A stretch of 64,000 nucleotides of DNA from Rhodamnia argentea (GCF_020921035.1 NC_063155.1:31489294-31553293); one strand, 5' to 3'; numbered from the stretch's first letter, positions 23,735-35,389 are shown. Notes: a model not told the origin generated them from the sequence alone. Numbers and translations are program-made.

Positions 23735-24726
23735 CACTTTTCACGGAAAAATTTTCAAAAAGGGTTCTGAAGTCCGAACGAGGTCTTGAAATAAATTTTA
23801 TTTTAAATAAAGATCTGAAATGTTTTTTTTTTTATTTTAATTTTAAAAAGTCTGATCAGGATATTTTCGTCTTTTTACATTTCTGATTTTTTTTCTTTTT
23901 ATCTTTTTTTCTCTTGCCCCCCGCCGGTGGCGATCGAAGCTCTCTGATCCTTCTTCTGCGCATCGAAGCTCCTCTTATCCCATCCCAGCCTTGTTTTTTT
24001 TGGGCCTTTTTGTCTTTCTTCTTTCCTTTTTTAACCGGTATGTACTAAGAAGAACATCAAGACTCCCAGCCTTCTTATCCATCCTCCTTCTGCGCATTGA
24101 AGCTCCTTTCATCCCCGTACCAGGTTTTCCAGTTATTCAGGATCCAGAGCAAGCTCACCAAAATCCGTCTCCTCATGATCACAACCAAGACACCCAACCC
24201 AAGCCCACTTGGGTATCGAATCCTCCACATCCTCCATTGAATAGTACATCACCAGGTCGCACGCGTAGGCTGGTGCGACCACACCCCGCACCACCGTGTC
24301 GAAGGCGAAGAAGATCGGGGATATGAAGCGGAAGAGCCGCTCGGCGAAGGGTGCCTCGGCTTTCCGGGCCTTGGCGAAGCTCCATGTGTTCTGCCAGGGG
24401 CTGGTGACCTCGGCGAGGAGAGGAGAAGGAGGATCGCGTGGGCACCGTGGGCGACCACGTAGCGGCAGATGAGGAGGACGAAGAGGGTGACGAGATGGTG
24501 GACAACGAAGAGGACATCGCTGGGAAGAAGACGAGGTAAGAGAAAAAAGAAAAGGAAAATGGAAACAAAAAAAAAACCAGAAATGTGAAAAGACGAAAAT
24601 ATCTCTAATCAGGTCTTTCTTTGAAAAAAAAAATGACATTTCAGACTCTTATTTAAAGTAAGGATCACTTTAGACACTTAATTGAAAAAATAAAAGCATT
24701 TTTTGAATTTTTTTTTCACTTTTCAC
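23735..24726. mobile_element. Pack-MULE-like element with 10-bp target duplication
   Basis: CACTTTTCAC occurs at 23735-23744 and 24717-24726 and brackets a 972-bp element (23745-24716). Its ends are long inverted repeats: text around 'gaaatgtttttttttttatttt' and 'atattttcgtctttt' on the left reappears reversed at 24590-24650. The AT-rich arms enclose a GC-rich core with a fragment of a host gene (24130-24540). There is no transposase, so it is a non-autonomous Mutator-like element that captured a gene piece. Confidence 0.75.
24130..24540 (-). pseudogene. Captured fragment of a TLC-domain protein gene
   Basis: On the minus strand, 24540-24410 reads SDVLFVVHHLVTLFV then CRYVVAHGAHAILLLL. After a one-base shift, 24420-24133 continues AEVTSPWQNTWSFAKARKAE, then FRFISPIFFAFDTVVRGVVAP. 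This is the core of the TLC (TRAM-LAG1-CLN8) domain as in the At5g14285-like family of plant membrane proteins. Both frames are short, no start or remaining domain exists, and the ends stop inside the transposon core, so it is a captured, frame-shifted remnant and not a working gene. Confidence 0.75.
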
Positions 24727-26212
24727 CGTTGTAGTGTCATTTTTTACTCTTTTTCCTTTCTTACCTACAATTGTCTCGCGAAAAATAATCTTAACTAATC
24801 CAATTTGTGTTTTTTGGACAAAGAAAACATTATCCATGACCAAATCCTAAAATTTTGTGATAGCAAGAAAGTTATTAATTGGTATATTTTTCCCATGTTA
24901 TATAACCAGATATATTAACAATTATTAATATGTCCAAACTCGCTATTACCATTTATCGGAAGTTCTTAATCTAAGATAATTTCTCAGGTCAAATTTACTG
25001 AGCAAATAGTAAAATTATGCTCTTGTAAGTCTTGTGACTAGTCCGCAAGTCTCGATCCTAGAGAAGGGTTCTCAAAATAAAACAAAATAGACAACTACTT
25101 GTCCATGGACCAAATTCATCTCTATCGTTAATCGGAATATGATTAGCCGTGAGGCCTCTACACGACAACTTGTCCTAGGGTCAAGGGTTGAGGAAGGCAA
25201 CCTTGTCAATGTAACCCTATTATTCGGATCAAGATTCCCTAACATTGCTTGTTAGGAGTGACATGATCGATCTGGGCCATCCAAATAAAAAATGAATGGC
25301 CCGGATTGATCCGCATCACTTTTTTTAAAATTTTAAAATTTTTCGTCAAAAAATTCCCCCCTTTTAAAAGATGATGTGGATGAATCTGGGCCGTCTATTT
25401 TGAAATGGACGGCCCGGATCCATCAATGTGTTATTCCCGGCTTGAAAAGTGATGTTTCACGTGAGGATTGGATCTGGGGCTTTCAAAGAAGGCACTAGTC
25501 TTCTCCCCCGTTGACCTACTACATTCGATGATGTAAAATCGCTATCTATTTTTCGAGCGTGTACTTCTTTAATTGTAAAAGGGCAACACATATAAGTTAA
25601 TCTTTTTGATATTTTTTTGACTTTGGATACTCTTTATCGGAGAAAACAAGAGCCTCAACTTATTCCACATACGTATGATCGAATTTTATGCATATTGTTA
25701 AGAATTCTTCAAATGCAACTATAGAAAGTAATTCAAAAAAATAACTATCTGAATATATGATTATCTCCATGTACCAACGTGCTCTTGAAATTTTAATGAA
25801 GTCAAGTAATTATTCAAATATCACTAAACTAGTAGTGTATATTGAAACAAACTTTAGTCATTTTTGTAAGATTGTTGATGGGATAAAATGACGATTTAAA
25901 TATAAAGTTGAATTCAAATAGGAAAGAAAGCTAATGAGCGAGGTCAACATCAAGGTAAAATATTTTTATCACTCATGAAGCACATATTTTTTTGATTTTT
26001 TTTTTTTGCGAAATAAACGGAGCCTCTATAACTTATACAGCAAGGACGACTAGTTGATCTAATTCCGGTTCAGGATTATTCGATCTGCGACCCGAGCGAG
26101 TAGATCCAAGCAGCCAAACGGGTCGAGCCTTAGCTCCTGAGATTATTCGATCGTCGTAACTTTCTGTCGCTCCTCCATCGTCGGTCCTCAGAACTCCTGC
26201 AAGAACCAGGAA
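24727..26212. other. AT-rich intergenic region
   Basis: Gene-free. Two GGGCC-containing inverted pairs lie at 25269-25310 (GATCTGGGCCATCC ... GGCCCGGATTGATC) and 25384-25424 (AATCTGGGCCGTC ... GACGGCCCGGATC), possibly parts of one foldback repeat. The last 150 bases are the likely leader and promoter of the SelT-like gene. Confidence 0.5.
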
Positions 26213-27823
26213 ATGGATCGAGGGCAGATTCTGCTGCTAGGGCTCCCACTCTTCCTGCTATGCTCCGACCTCGTCAACCTATTCACGCCTCCACCTCCTA
26301 AGCCTCCTCTCGCTCACCGCCACCGCCAGCCGCACCATCACAATCCCCCCGAAGCCCTAGAGTTCCCTGCTCAGGTGATTGAGCTCATCGCGCGATTGCT
26401 TCGAAAGAGGGGTTTGTTTAGTTTTTCTAATCGTTTGTCCATCCGGATTTTCAGTTGCAGAAGCCGAGCACTATTGGGGGCATTGGTCTGGGGAGCACAG
26501 TCGTCATCAATTTTTGTTCTTCTTGCTCATATAGGTACTTTCACTGTATTCTGTTCAGATATGGATTTATCGTCTGTAGTGATGGGTTGCTCCTGCTCAC
26601 GATTACCTGCATTGCCTGGATTTGATCGCATGCACGTCTCCATTTAGTGCTAGAATGCTGCTGTACAGTGCATGTGTTAGTCGCGATATGATCGTCCGTG
26701 CGGGTAACAAGTTTGGTAACAGGCGATCTTGCTTATTGCTCCCTTTAGTGGGATATGTTTTGTTTATGCTTGGAAGGAACAAGCTTGGGATGATGCCAAT
26801 TGATAACCTATTGAAAATTATGACTCGCCATAGTTGTTGATCTATGGGAACGTGGAGGGTTTGCTGTCTCCTTTAAAGTCTATGAAGTGATTGCCAAGAT
26901 TCTGTAAAGTATGATGAAATTGGTGGAGTAACTTCTGTGATATGATTTACGGCGGTAATAGTCACATTAAACTTTGGATCCTTAGGTCTCAGATCTTCTA
27001 TTGTTGATTGGATCAATTCCTGGTTTTGTTGTCTGTATTAGGTTTTCATTCCACTCTTATGAATTGTTTTTGTCAGGGGTACTGCAGTGACAATGAAGAA
27101 GATGCTGGAGACGCAGTTTCCTGGTATTGATGTTGTTCTTGCAAATTACCCTCCACCACTGCCAAAGCGCATTCTGGCTAAATTGGTGCCAGTCGCTCAG
27201 ATTGGAGTATTTGCTATCATCATGGCCGGAGAGCATATATTTCCGATGGTTGGGATTGCAGTGCCTCCACCTTGGTATTATTCTCTTCGTGCAAACAGGT
27301 TTGGGACTATTGCTTCAACTTGGCTTCTCGGCAATGTGTTCCAGTCCTTCCTTCAAAGCTCTGGTGCTTTTGAAGTTCACTGCAATGATGAGCTGGTTTG
27401 TTTTTCCTATCTGTAAATGCTTTATCTATTTTGAAATATATTGTTGCAGGACATAGATGTCATGATACTTTTGAGTTCTGATATACGAGCTATCTACAAC
27501 AACGGTGTCTTTTTGTCTTATAGCTCTTGAGGTTCTGTTGCCTTGCTAATTCTATGGCTTCTTCTTGGAGATTGCTAATTCTACAGTCACGAGAAATGCC
27601 CTCATTTTGACTGGCGTTTGTTGTCTACTTTGATATCTTATTGTATGTTTCAATCTACCAAAGAATTATTTTGACCTTGACTCCTTTTCTCTCTTGCATT
27701 TCCCAGGTCTTCTCAAAATTGAAGGAGGGAAGGTTTCCTGGTGAGATCGAATTGAAAGATTTGGTTGGCAGAAGATTGGCAAATTCTAGAGTTACAGATG
27801 GCCTTGGGGGTATGTGGTCCTAG
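26213..27823 (+). CDS. Selenoprotein-T homologue (SelT-like, CxxC form)
   Basis: Four exons, 26213-26374, 26461-26534, 27077-27395 and 27707-27823, join in phase to 223 residues. A signal peptide/anchor (ILLLGLPLFLLCSDLV) starts the protein and a Pro/His-rich linker follows. The thioredoxin-like fold then begins with VVINFCSSCSYRG; the redox pair is Cys73-x-x-Cys76. In animal SelT the second position is selenocysteine; plants use Cys, as here. The long conserved stretch TVTMKKMLETQFPG-like to VPPPWYYSLRANRFG, with a hydrophobic helix (VPVAQIGVFAIIMAG), and the end GGMWS are diagnostic. An ER oxidoreductase role is expected from the family. The start ATG is the first and precedes the signal peptide. 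Confidence 0.93.
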
Positions 27824-29091
27824 TTCTTTAAGCTGATTTGCTGTTCCAGTGAAATCTTAAAGAACCAGTTGTTACCCCTGTTTATCAGCAGGTTTCATTC
27901 TGTGTACACCAATACGCATGTTTGGCCACTGAATCTATCTTCATCTGAAAGTTACTTGTAATTTCGATGTTTCTAATCTTAGAACCCTTCACTTAGTGTT
28001 ATATATATCACAGTCCGACTTCCTTTTTTCTGGACTAGCTCCAGTTGTTTAATTTTTCTTCTAAAACAACAAATGAAACGAAAATAAACAAACAGCACTC
28101 TGCGGGGATCCTCTGCCCACAATAAGAGGAATTTGAATTATGGTTGAGTCTTCATGTGCTCTGTTGTGAGCCAATTTTGCAGTTGAATATGCATTTGCCT
28201 CGAGGAAAATGATGAAGCATATAAGAGAGCTAGAGTCATTACAGTAAGGGTGGCATGATATGAATTCAGAGTTGTAGATCGTATGAATTTAAATCAGGAG
28301 TTTCTTTGCACTGGAAATGCATTTGGGATTGGAAGTATAGAGGATGGCGATCTGTTATTTGAAGCTTGCTTCAAGTAGGGCCAATTTCCCTATGGCCAAT
28401 TTCATCTGTGACATTCACCCTTATAGAGAGGATGGTAGCGATGAAAAGGCAAACATGATATGGCCAGATTCATAGAGCATATGTCGGGCACTCATTGCGA
28501 TATCAGCAAAACTACATTCAGGATTACCTCTTGGGGCCAGTAATTGCTCGCTGTCCTGTTCCCACTCAAATTAATGAACACCGATGCTTCTTTGCAAGTT
28601 CTGTTTGACGCTCAGTGCGATTTGTAGGCGATAGGAGAAGTTCGGGTTAGAGTTTTGAGATGACTTGTAGGATCTCTTTCAATGGGGACTGCTACTGCTA
28701 CTAGAAAACCTCGAGCTTCTGATTCAGAATTTTTTGGTTTACTTGTTCCATAAATTTATAAGCTATGAACAGTTCATGCTGCCTCTGTCTTTTTTGCCTT
28801 TTCCGCATGAATGCTTAAATTTTTTTTTCCATGCGTGATTAGCTGAAAACACCAGCCAATCAACTTAACTCGCAAAATTGAATGTGTCGGGCGTGGTGTG
28901 GGATGAGTGATGTTAAGCACTTGCAGAGCATACTGTTGCAACAATGCAATCATAAAGACAACATTTCAAACAAGTCACTGCATCAACTTTTTCACCCCCC
29001 AGGAGAAGGAAGATTCAAGTATGTGCGGTAACCGATGGGTAAGGTTATACAAGTTCCACCAGTCAATAAGAAAGAAAGAGTTCGGCCATTA
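27824..29091. other. Intergenic between SelT-like and PSY genes
   Basis: Convergent 3' ends meet here: the UTR of the SelT-like gene on the left and of the PSY-peptide gene on the right. I see no coding structure or repeat of note. Confidence 0.5.
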
Positions 29092-29841
29092 TCAGCCTCT
29101 CCTGCCGCCACCACGATTGCCGTTGTTGCCGACCTTCTTAGGTGGAGTCGGAGGGTCATGGCCACGGTTTGCTGATGGACCACCATAGTCGTTCACTGTC
29201 ACTTTCAAAGATCTTCCTTCCACCACCCATTCATCTTCATACTCTGCAATCGTTAAGATATTTGAGTCCTTTTGGCCAACCATTGCCCTTTTTTGAAGTT
29301 ATGGCTATTGGTGACGAAAACCATGAATCTCATTGGAGTGAAAAGGAAGAACCCAAGAAAGGATTGATGATGATGTTAGCAGAATTCTGTCCTATCCAAT
29401 GCTATAAACGCCGCAACTTGCTCCTCGTGAAACTTCTGACTCGCATCAATTCAGATTAATTTCGTCTGTGGTGATTTTGGGCGGTTGATATCTTCCGCTC
29501 CGGTGTTGGTTTTAATTGAATGAGCTCTGTGCAAGTGATCTTTTTCTGTCCTTTTTAAGCTAGATTCTACCAGAACCGTTTCATGTGCCCATTCATTTTC
29601 ATTTGTTTCAAAATCTTTATGAGACAAATTGGTCAACGGAGTGGTCGAAAAGAAGACTGAGAAAGACATTTTAGGCCTGTAACGCCCCCATAAATAAAAG
29701 AAGAAACGAAATCATCATGCGCGAGATACAAGACAAGACAGGCATCGATACCCTCGTGGACCCGTATAATTTAAGCCTCCTTCCAGGTTACACCTAGCTG
29801 TAATGCACGCAGTACGTGCCATGCAATCTCAACAAGTAACG

Positions 29842-29876
<35 letters not shown>

Positions 29877-30582
29877 TGTAGTTTTATACGACGGAAATTT
29901 GCAGAAAGCGTCCAAGTCCAACCATGTATAAAGAAGTGATTAATACCAAGAGGCTCCGCTCGAGGAAGTGACTATCGATCCAATCGCAACAAAGAACGCG
30001 TAAAAAAACTCAAATGACCCTGTGTCACGTACGTACCGATCGAACCTGTCGATCTTAATATATTTACTGCCTTTTTTTTTTAAATTCTCAAGACGAACAT
30101 GCCCACATGTCATGTACATCATTCAAGACGCAATCTCGCTCTCGCGCAAGATCTTCCTGCAGTCGACAGCTTCATCCCATCATCCTCAGAAACGTTTTTA
30201 TAATTCAAACTGAAAAGCTCTTCTTCACAAGATTATGGCTGCATTTGGCCACTGGCCAGTTTATTTTCAGATCAGTCTGCTGAAGAAAAAACAAAGCTGT
30301 TTTTCTTTTTACGGAGAGGGAGGGAGAGAGACAGACGAAACGTCGGAAGGGAAGAAAAAGAAACGAATCCCCGACAAAAGATTGTTCATTTAACCGGCAA
30401 AATAATCACCTTTTCGAACCAAAAAAAAAGGAGGGAGCAAATCAAATCATGCTCGTTCAATGCATACTGGCTTACCTGATGCAATGTCAAGCGAAACGGT
30501 GCGCCGTCCCCAACAAAGCGTCGGAGAATCTTGCAGCAGCAGCAGCAGCAGCAACCAGAAGCACAAGCTCCCTCTAAAGGAC

Positions 30583-30584
<2 letters not shown>
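29092..30584 (-). CDS. PSY-family sulfated peptide hormone precursor
   Basis: Two small exons, 30476-30584 and 29092-29243, join CATCAG|GTAAGC to ATTGCAG|AGTATG in matching phase 1, giving 86 residues. Exon 1 encodes a secretory signal (MSFRGSLCFWLLLLLLLQDS, then PTLCWG). Exon 2 reads EYEDEWVVEGRSLKVTVN and then DYGGPSANRGHDPPTPP (55-71). This matches the PSY1 consensus (DYGDPSAN-x-KHDP...): Asp-Tyr for tyrosine sulfation and conserved PSAN and HDP. PSY peptides are secreted and promote cell expansion through LRR receptor kinases. The tail is basic and Gly-rich (NNGNRGGGRRG). A TATA-like TATAAAT is at 30687-30693 (complement) and a (GA)n leader tract at 30587-30626. The intron is about 1.2 kb. 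The family call is strong; the exon junction is inferred. Confidence 0.82.
29844..29873. repeat. (GA)n microsatellite
   Basis: About 15 GA units inside the intron of the PSY-peptide gene. Confidence 0.95.

Positions 30585-30586
<2 letters not shown>

Positions 30587-30626
<40 letters not shown>
30587..30626. repeat. (CT)n microsatellite in the PSY-gene leader
   Basis: About 20 units immediately upstream of the ATG at 30584; the sense strand reads (GA)n and in frame would encode Glu-Arg repeats. Confidence 0.95.
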
Positions 30627-30628
<2 letters not shown>

Positions 30629-30686
30629 ATCGCCTGACGAGGACAAGATTGAGCAAGTTGGTCACGAGAGACCAGACCAGGCTACT

Positions 30687-30693
30687 AATTTAT
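30687..30693 (-). promoter_or_regulatory. TATA-like box of the PSY-peptide gene
   Basis: The complement reads CCTATAAATTAG about 105 bases upstream of the ATG, separated from it by the GA tract. Position and sequence fit a plant TATA box. Confidence 0.5.
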
Positions 30694-30699
30694 AGGCTA

Positions 30700-32047
30700 A
30701 GTTGTAGCTGACAAGGCACGTGGGGATATGAGCAGTTGACGTTTGCCAATTTCGGGGTGGCTGCCACGTTTTGGGGATCAATGAACACAAAACCCCTTTC
30801 CTTCCTCCCGAATCATCCTGGCCGCCCATTTCCATTGAGTCAACGGCGTTGCTGTCAACGGAAAAAGGCTGCTCTTGGTACGCGATCTCCTTTGTGGGGC
30901 TGCCGCTTTGCAATTTGACACGCCGCATCTCCACTTCAATTGATGTATGGACCAACCTATGCTAACATTGTCTAGGGCTTTTCCTCTCAAGACATATCAA
31001 TCACACTCCATTGACGTAGTTACATTTGCTCCTGCGGCTAATCCTACGTGAAGGGGTCCTGTGCAGACGCCCGAGGCACTATTCTTGAATTATCTGCCGT
31101 AATCAAGTGCAAAATTGTTGGAACAAGTCAAAAATTTTGAAAAGGAACTGCCTGATTTAATTTGTTACCCATATACATGAAATGGTCCTCTTAGGACGAT
31201 CCTTTTGTCAAGGTTACACTCATAACTTCTGAAGGATGGGAAATCGTTACGTAGCATATGCATCGAGAATGGAAGTATTGCATGCGACATTAGCCCCATA
31301 ATTCGTTTATCCTAAATTGTTTCGGTGTTTCCAACTCTCTCCACGGACAGACCAATAACACCAATCGCAAAGCAAACCCCCACAATTCATGCATCCTTCT
31401 CCTTTTAGGCTTTGGTAAAGATCCAAACCCTATCTCACAGCCTACGATTTGTTAGACCAGAAAATACCAACTTTTGCATCGGAAAACTCACGTATGAAAC
31501 CATCCTACTTTAGGATTCGTGCCCTACAAATATATAATTCACTTCAATCTGGGGGAACTTTATTTTAAGTACTACCGACGCCGTTGACTCGCTGAAGCAG
31601 GAGTTTTGGGCCACAATGCTATCTTCCCAACCTACGCAGCCGTAGATTTTTTTAAAAAAAAAGCTATCTGGGTCGCGGCTAAATCGGCTGGTGCCATAGT
31701 CAAAGCACCAAAAGCTTTCGGCATCAACTCCACCATGGTGTAGAACTAGAAGTGCCTCATCATGCCGACCCTAACTATGTCGGGTAATTTCACACCACCG
31801 AGACTCTAAAATGGACACACGCTACTCGTTTTCTGATGGTCGAAACATGGGCAGCTAACAAAGAACCCAATAGAAAGCAATGTAGATATGCTGAAGAAGC
31901 CGTATCGATTCATTGATATCCAAATAAAAACTCGGGCCACATTAGCGCACAGATACTCCATCCATGTAATTAGGCGCCTTGACTCTTACTCATCTTTGCA
32001 AGGAAACTAGCTATGCCTTAGCACAACTCACGGTGAAACTTAATAAC
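30700..32047. other. Intergenic, promoter side of the PSY gene
   Basis: About 1.3 kb with no convincing gene, RNA or repeat. Short frames at 30736-30990 have no domain. Confidence 0.45.
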
Positions 32048-33155
32048 TTAGGTTGCATTCGGAGGGCCGGATAAAATTTCGAGGATAATTTTTATACTTT
32101 CCGATGTTTGGAGGGATGCGAAATCCAAATATTACCGGATATAGTCCGGATAAAAAAGAATCCAGACTAGATGGTGGGATAGACCTAGATAGGATATGTG
32201 AAATATAAAAAATTAACACAAAGAAAAAATCCCGTTTATTTTCTCACACCGCTCTTTCTCTCTTTTCCCAGCACCACTGTGGCCAACTCCAATGGCCACG
32301 ACTCCTCCCATCGGCAGCGAGCTGCTTCCTGAATTCGGCCTCCGGGAAAAGCGACTCCGGAGCTCACCAGCCCTACCTCTTTCTTATGTCGCTCAACTCC
32401 GTGAACAATCTACGAAAATGAACTAAATTTGAGTGGTGAGGCCTATAAATTGCTCATGAGTTTGCTGGAAATCGAAGAACGCCTGAAGTTTGTCTATGAA
32501 GCTTCAGGCGCGACGACATTGGTTGCTATTGGCGATTGTGGGAATTGCTTGTTGTGATTGCAGGAAGGTCGGTAGTGCTGAGCATCGGGTGGGGGGCGAG
32601 GCGCGTAAGATCACTAACGGGCTGTCGAATTGCGATTGAGCAGGGCTGGAGATGCTCTCACCCATGATGGACTGCTTCACCGGGAATTTGTGACTTCGTT
32701 GCAGTTCGCTTGCTGGTGACTATTGTAATGGCAAGATGGCTCTGGACACTACTTAGCGTCAATAGGTGCCGGAGAAGATCACCATCATCTATTTCAAGGT
32801 GTTGACCCGCCTGGGAATTCGCTGAGTGACTGGCTTAATCCAATCTGCGTGTCCTCTCGGCGGAAGCTGTTGAGGCAGCTGTCAAAGCGATATTCGCACT
32901 CCTCAATGGGGATGGATTCGCTGTAGAAGAGGAAGGTGTAGAAGGAAGGACTGATAGAAACCTCGAACTCGGGAGTGTCTTGAAGTGGTGAAGTCAGAGG
33001 TATTGAGTTGGTCGAGGACTAATATTTATTTGAATCCATGTTATATCCGGACGCCAACAAACATTGGATGCGATTTTTAAAATCTGATCCTATCCTTATC
33101 TTATCCGACATTATCCTATCCAACAAAAAAGTCCGAATGACCAAATACAGCCTTA
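32048..33155. mobile_element. PIF/Harbinger-like element with TTA target duplication
   Basis: TTA at 32048-32050 and 33153-33155 flanks a 1102-bp element. Its ends are GGTTGCATTCGG on the left and, reversed, GGCTGTATTTGG on the right. Sub-terminal arms both carry 'ggataa...' motifs. The core (about 32270-33000) is GC-richer and, on the minus strand, stays open for some 60 codons near 32990-32800 (e.g. TPEFEVSISPSFYTFLFYS), suggesting captured host coding DNA that I do not recognise. No transposase. Confidence 0.6.
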
Positions 33156-33895
33156 GTGCACTAATTGCTTCACAAAGCATCATGCAAAAAAACAAGGAAC
33201 GCGTTGGAAACACATGGCTCTGAAAATAGACCTATTGTAACCTCAATCATGCTGTTCACTTCGGCTACAATGAAAGGTATGAAAGAATGATTAACTATAT
33301 TGATCGTATCCCTTATCCTATTGGAAAATATAGATCAGAGTAGGATGAAATGGAATTAGACTTTGAGGCGTGATAACACTTCCTTTAAGGATTGATTTGC
33401 CCTCAATATTGCTAATGGTTTCTTGTAAATATCCTCCAGGATACAACAAAATCTCGATGACAGTAACAAATAGCAATTCTAATAATTCTTCAGAATTTCT
33501 CAAGGGAAACAATTGGAAATAATGATTGTGCATCTTTTGAGAAAAGGAAAATATCAGTTAAATTTGAAAATGAACAAAATCACTCAATATATAATAATTG
33601 AAAAAAGATAATTTTTCATGTCTCAAAAACTGTCACTCGGACCCAACTCTTCGTGTTCAAAGAATAGTTAATTTTAGACACATCTCTTCATGTTTGAAGA
33701 ATAGTTAATTTCGGACACAACTCTTTGTTGTTCGAAAAATTGGACAAGACTCTTCATTGTTCGAAAACTGTCTTGTCTGAAAATCCGTAACTCTTCATTG
33801 TCCGAAATTAATAGTAAATTTGAAATAGAAAAATAAGAACATATATGGATAGAACTTCTAGTGGGGTCTCGAAAAATAAGCAACATCTTTCGGGA
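33156..33895. other. Intergenic, short tandem-like motif
   Basis: At about 33640-33810 the phrase 'cactcttcattgttcgaaaa' or close variants recurs four or five times, an imperfect local repeat. No gene seen. Confidence 0.45.
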
Positions 33896-34725
33896 GGGAA
33901 AATTGTCAAAAAAGTCCCAAACCTTTTAAGTATGCCGATTTAATCCTAAATCTTTTCACTTTGTGCCAATTCAGTCATATTTGCTGGAAATCGCTAATGT
34001 GGATGCTGATCGTCCTTCATAAAGCTGCCAACTATCCAGGAAGGATTGTTGTCCTTAAAGCCAACAAACCAAAAAAATTAAAAATAATCAAAATTTTCAA
34101 ATAAAAATTTTAAAAAATTATTAAAAATTATCTATGGCGTTGTCACGTAGGATTGGGCGGGGATAGCCGGCCCCTGGACAAGAATTGGCAGGGGTCGATG
34201 ACCCTCGCGAGTCCCTAGCCGAGGGCCGCGAATCCCTTGCTGCCGATGGCTAGGGGTCGTGGCCCTCGCTCGCCTTCACCGTGGCTAAATCCGGTCACAC
34301 GGGGGTCATCGTCGCCATATCCGGCCATGGCGAGGGTGAAGGTCACAACCCCTCACCTTCGACCTCGAGGGATTCGCGGCCCTTGCCTAAGGACCCGCTG
34401 GGGTCGTCGGGCCCCACCGGGTCTAGTCCAGGGCCGGCAACCCCCGCCGGCCCTAATCTGGGCCGGGGTCGCCGGCTTTGAAGCCAACAAAAGAAAAAAA
34501 AAGATTTTTAAAAATAAAAATATTAAAAATTATTAAAAAAATTATCCACGTCAACATTAGTGGTGCCACGTAGAACGACCAACGTCCACATGAGTGACTT
34601 CCGGTGAATATGACTGAATTGGCATAAAGTGAAATAATTTAGGACTAAATCTACAAACTTAAAATATTTGGGACTGAATTGATAAAAATATGAAAGGTTT
34701 AGGACTTTTTTTTGATAATTTTCCC
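33896..34725. mobile_element. Long-TIR element with GC-rich palindromic core
   Basis: Inverted ends about 100 bp long: GGGAAAATTGTCAAAAAAGT on the left and, reversed, GGGAAAATTATCAAAAAAAA on the right. Both continue into 'cctaaatctttt...gccaattcagtcatat'. The core (34140-34480) is GC-rich with repeated GACCCTCGC/GAGGGCCGCG motifs. Flanks tctttcggg/tcattcgag may be a worn 9-bp target duplication. No transposase is present. The terminal text is shared with 2690-3043 and 47038-47690. Confidence 0.6.
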
Positions 34726-34737
34726 TCATTCGAGCCT

Positions 34738-35028
34738 TTATCCTTTGTCAAGTTCACTAGGATTCGTATTAGTTGGATCTTCCATTTATTTTGGTAATAA
34801 TTTGATATCTTTAAGTATATTTAAAAAAAAAAAAAAAGTTCCACAAGGGATCGTGATGTCTTTCTATGGTACCATGGATCTCTTTATTTGTTCCTATTTG
34901 TGGTGCACAATTTCACGGAATGTGGGTGGTGGCCATCATTGGTTCAATAGAAAAAAAAAAGGAATAGTGTGTATTTTTCATTGGGGTACCTAGAAAAAAT
35001 CGTCACATCTTCCTATGATTTCGTATGA
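34738..35028 (+). pseudogene. ycf4: Plastid ycf4 fragment (NUPT)
   Basis: The frame reads [20 protein letters not shown], then [31 protein letters not shown] and [10 protein letters not shown]. After a frameshift it continues KNRHIFL. This is the N-terminal half of the photosystem I assembly protein Ycf4, a plastid-encoded thylakoid protein, with several substitutions and a poly-A expansion (34820-34835). Start and C-terminus are missing. It sits beside an atpA fragment although the two genes are not neighbours in plastid genomes, so separate pieces were joined in the nucleus. Confidence 0.85.
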
Positions 35029-35389
35029 ATACTATTTATTTACATCAAATAAGAAAACATTTAGGCTTGTTATCCAGGAACTTGATCAAAAATACTATAA
35101 CGAAAGGAACATAAGAGTTTGTTGCTAGGTATTTGATCAAATATGATTATCCAGTTCCACCGAATGTATCACTAAAACAACCCTACAAAGGGATAGGGCT
35201 AAGCGGAGAGAGCCAAACCAGTTCATCCAATGCAGCCCTTCTCTTCTATACAATAGCACCAAAGTTCGACTCTGCGCTTAAAGTTGCTCGTCCACATGAA
35301 GTAGGAGTACCTATGTCAAAAGTCAAAGGAGAGGCAAAGACTAAATTAATAAGCAAAGATAAAGAGTCATCAATTTATTGATTTATTTG
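35029..35389. other. Unassigned DNA between ycf4 and atpA remnants
   Basis: A frame at 35133-35381 ([17 protein letters not shown], then LLFYTIAPKFDSALK) is free of stops for 82 codons but has no ATG start and I cannot match it to a plastid or nuclear family. It may be non-plastid filler. Confidence 0.35.

Noticed and set aside
30447..30665. PSY precursor extended upstream through the GA tract
   Set aside because: The upstream in-frame start is GTG; the ATG at 30584 begins a proper signal peptide and lies downstream of a TATA box and leader.
35133..35381. 82-codon frame between plastid relics as a gene
   Set aside because: No ATG start and no match; kept only as unassigned DNA.
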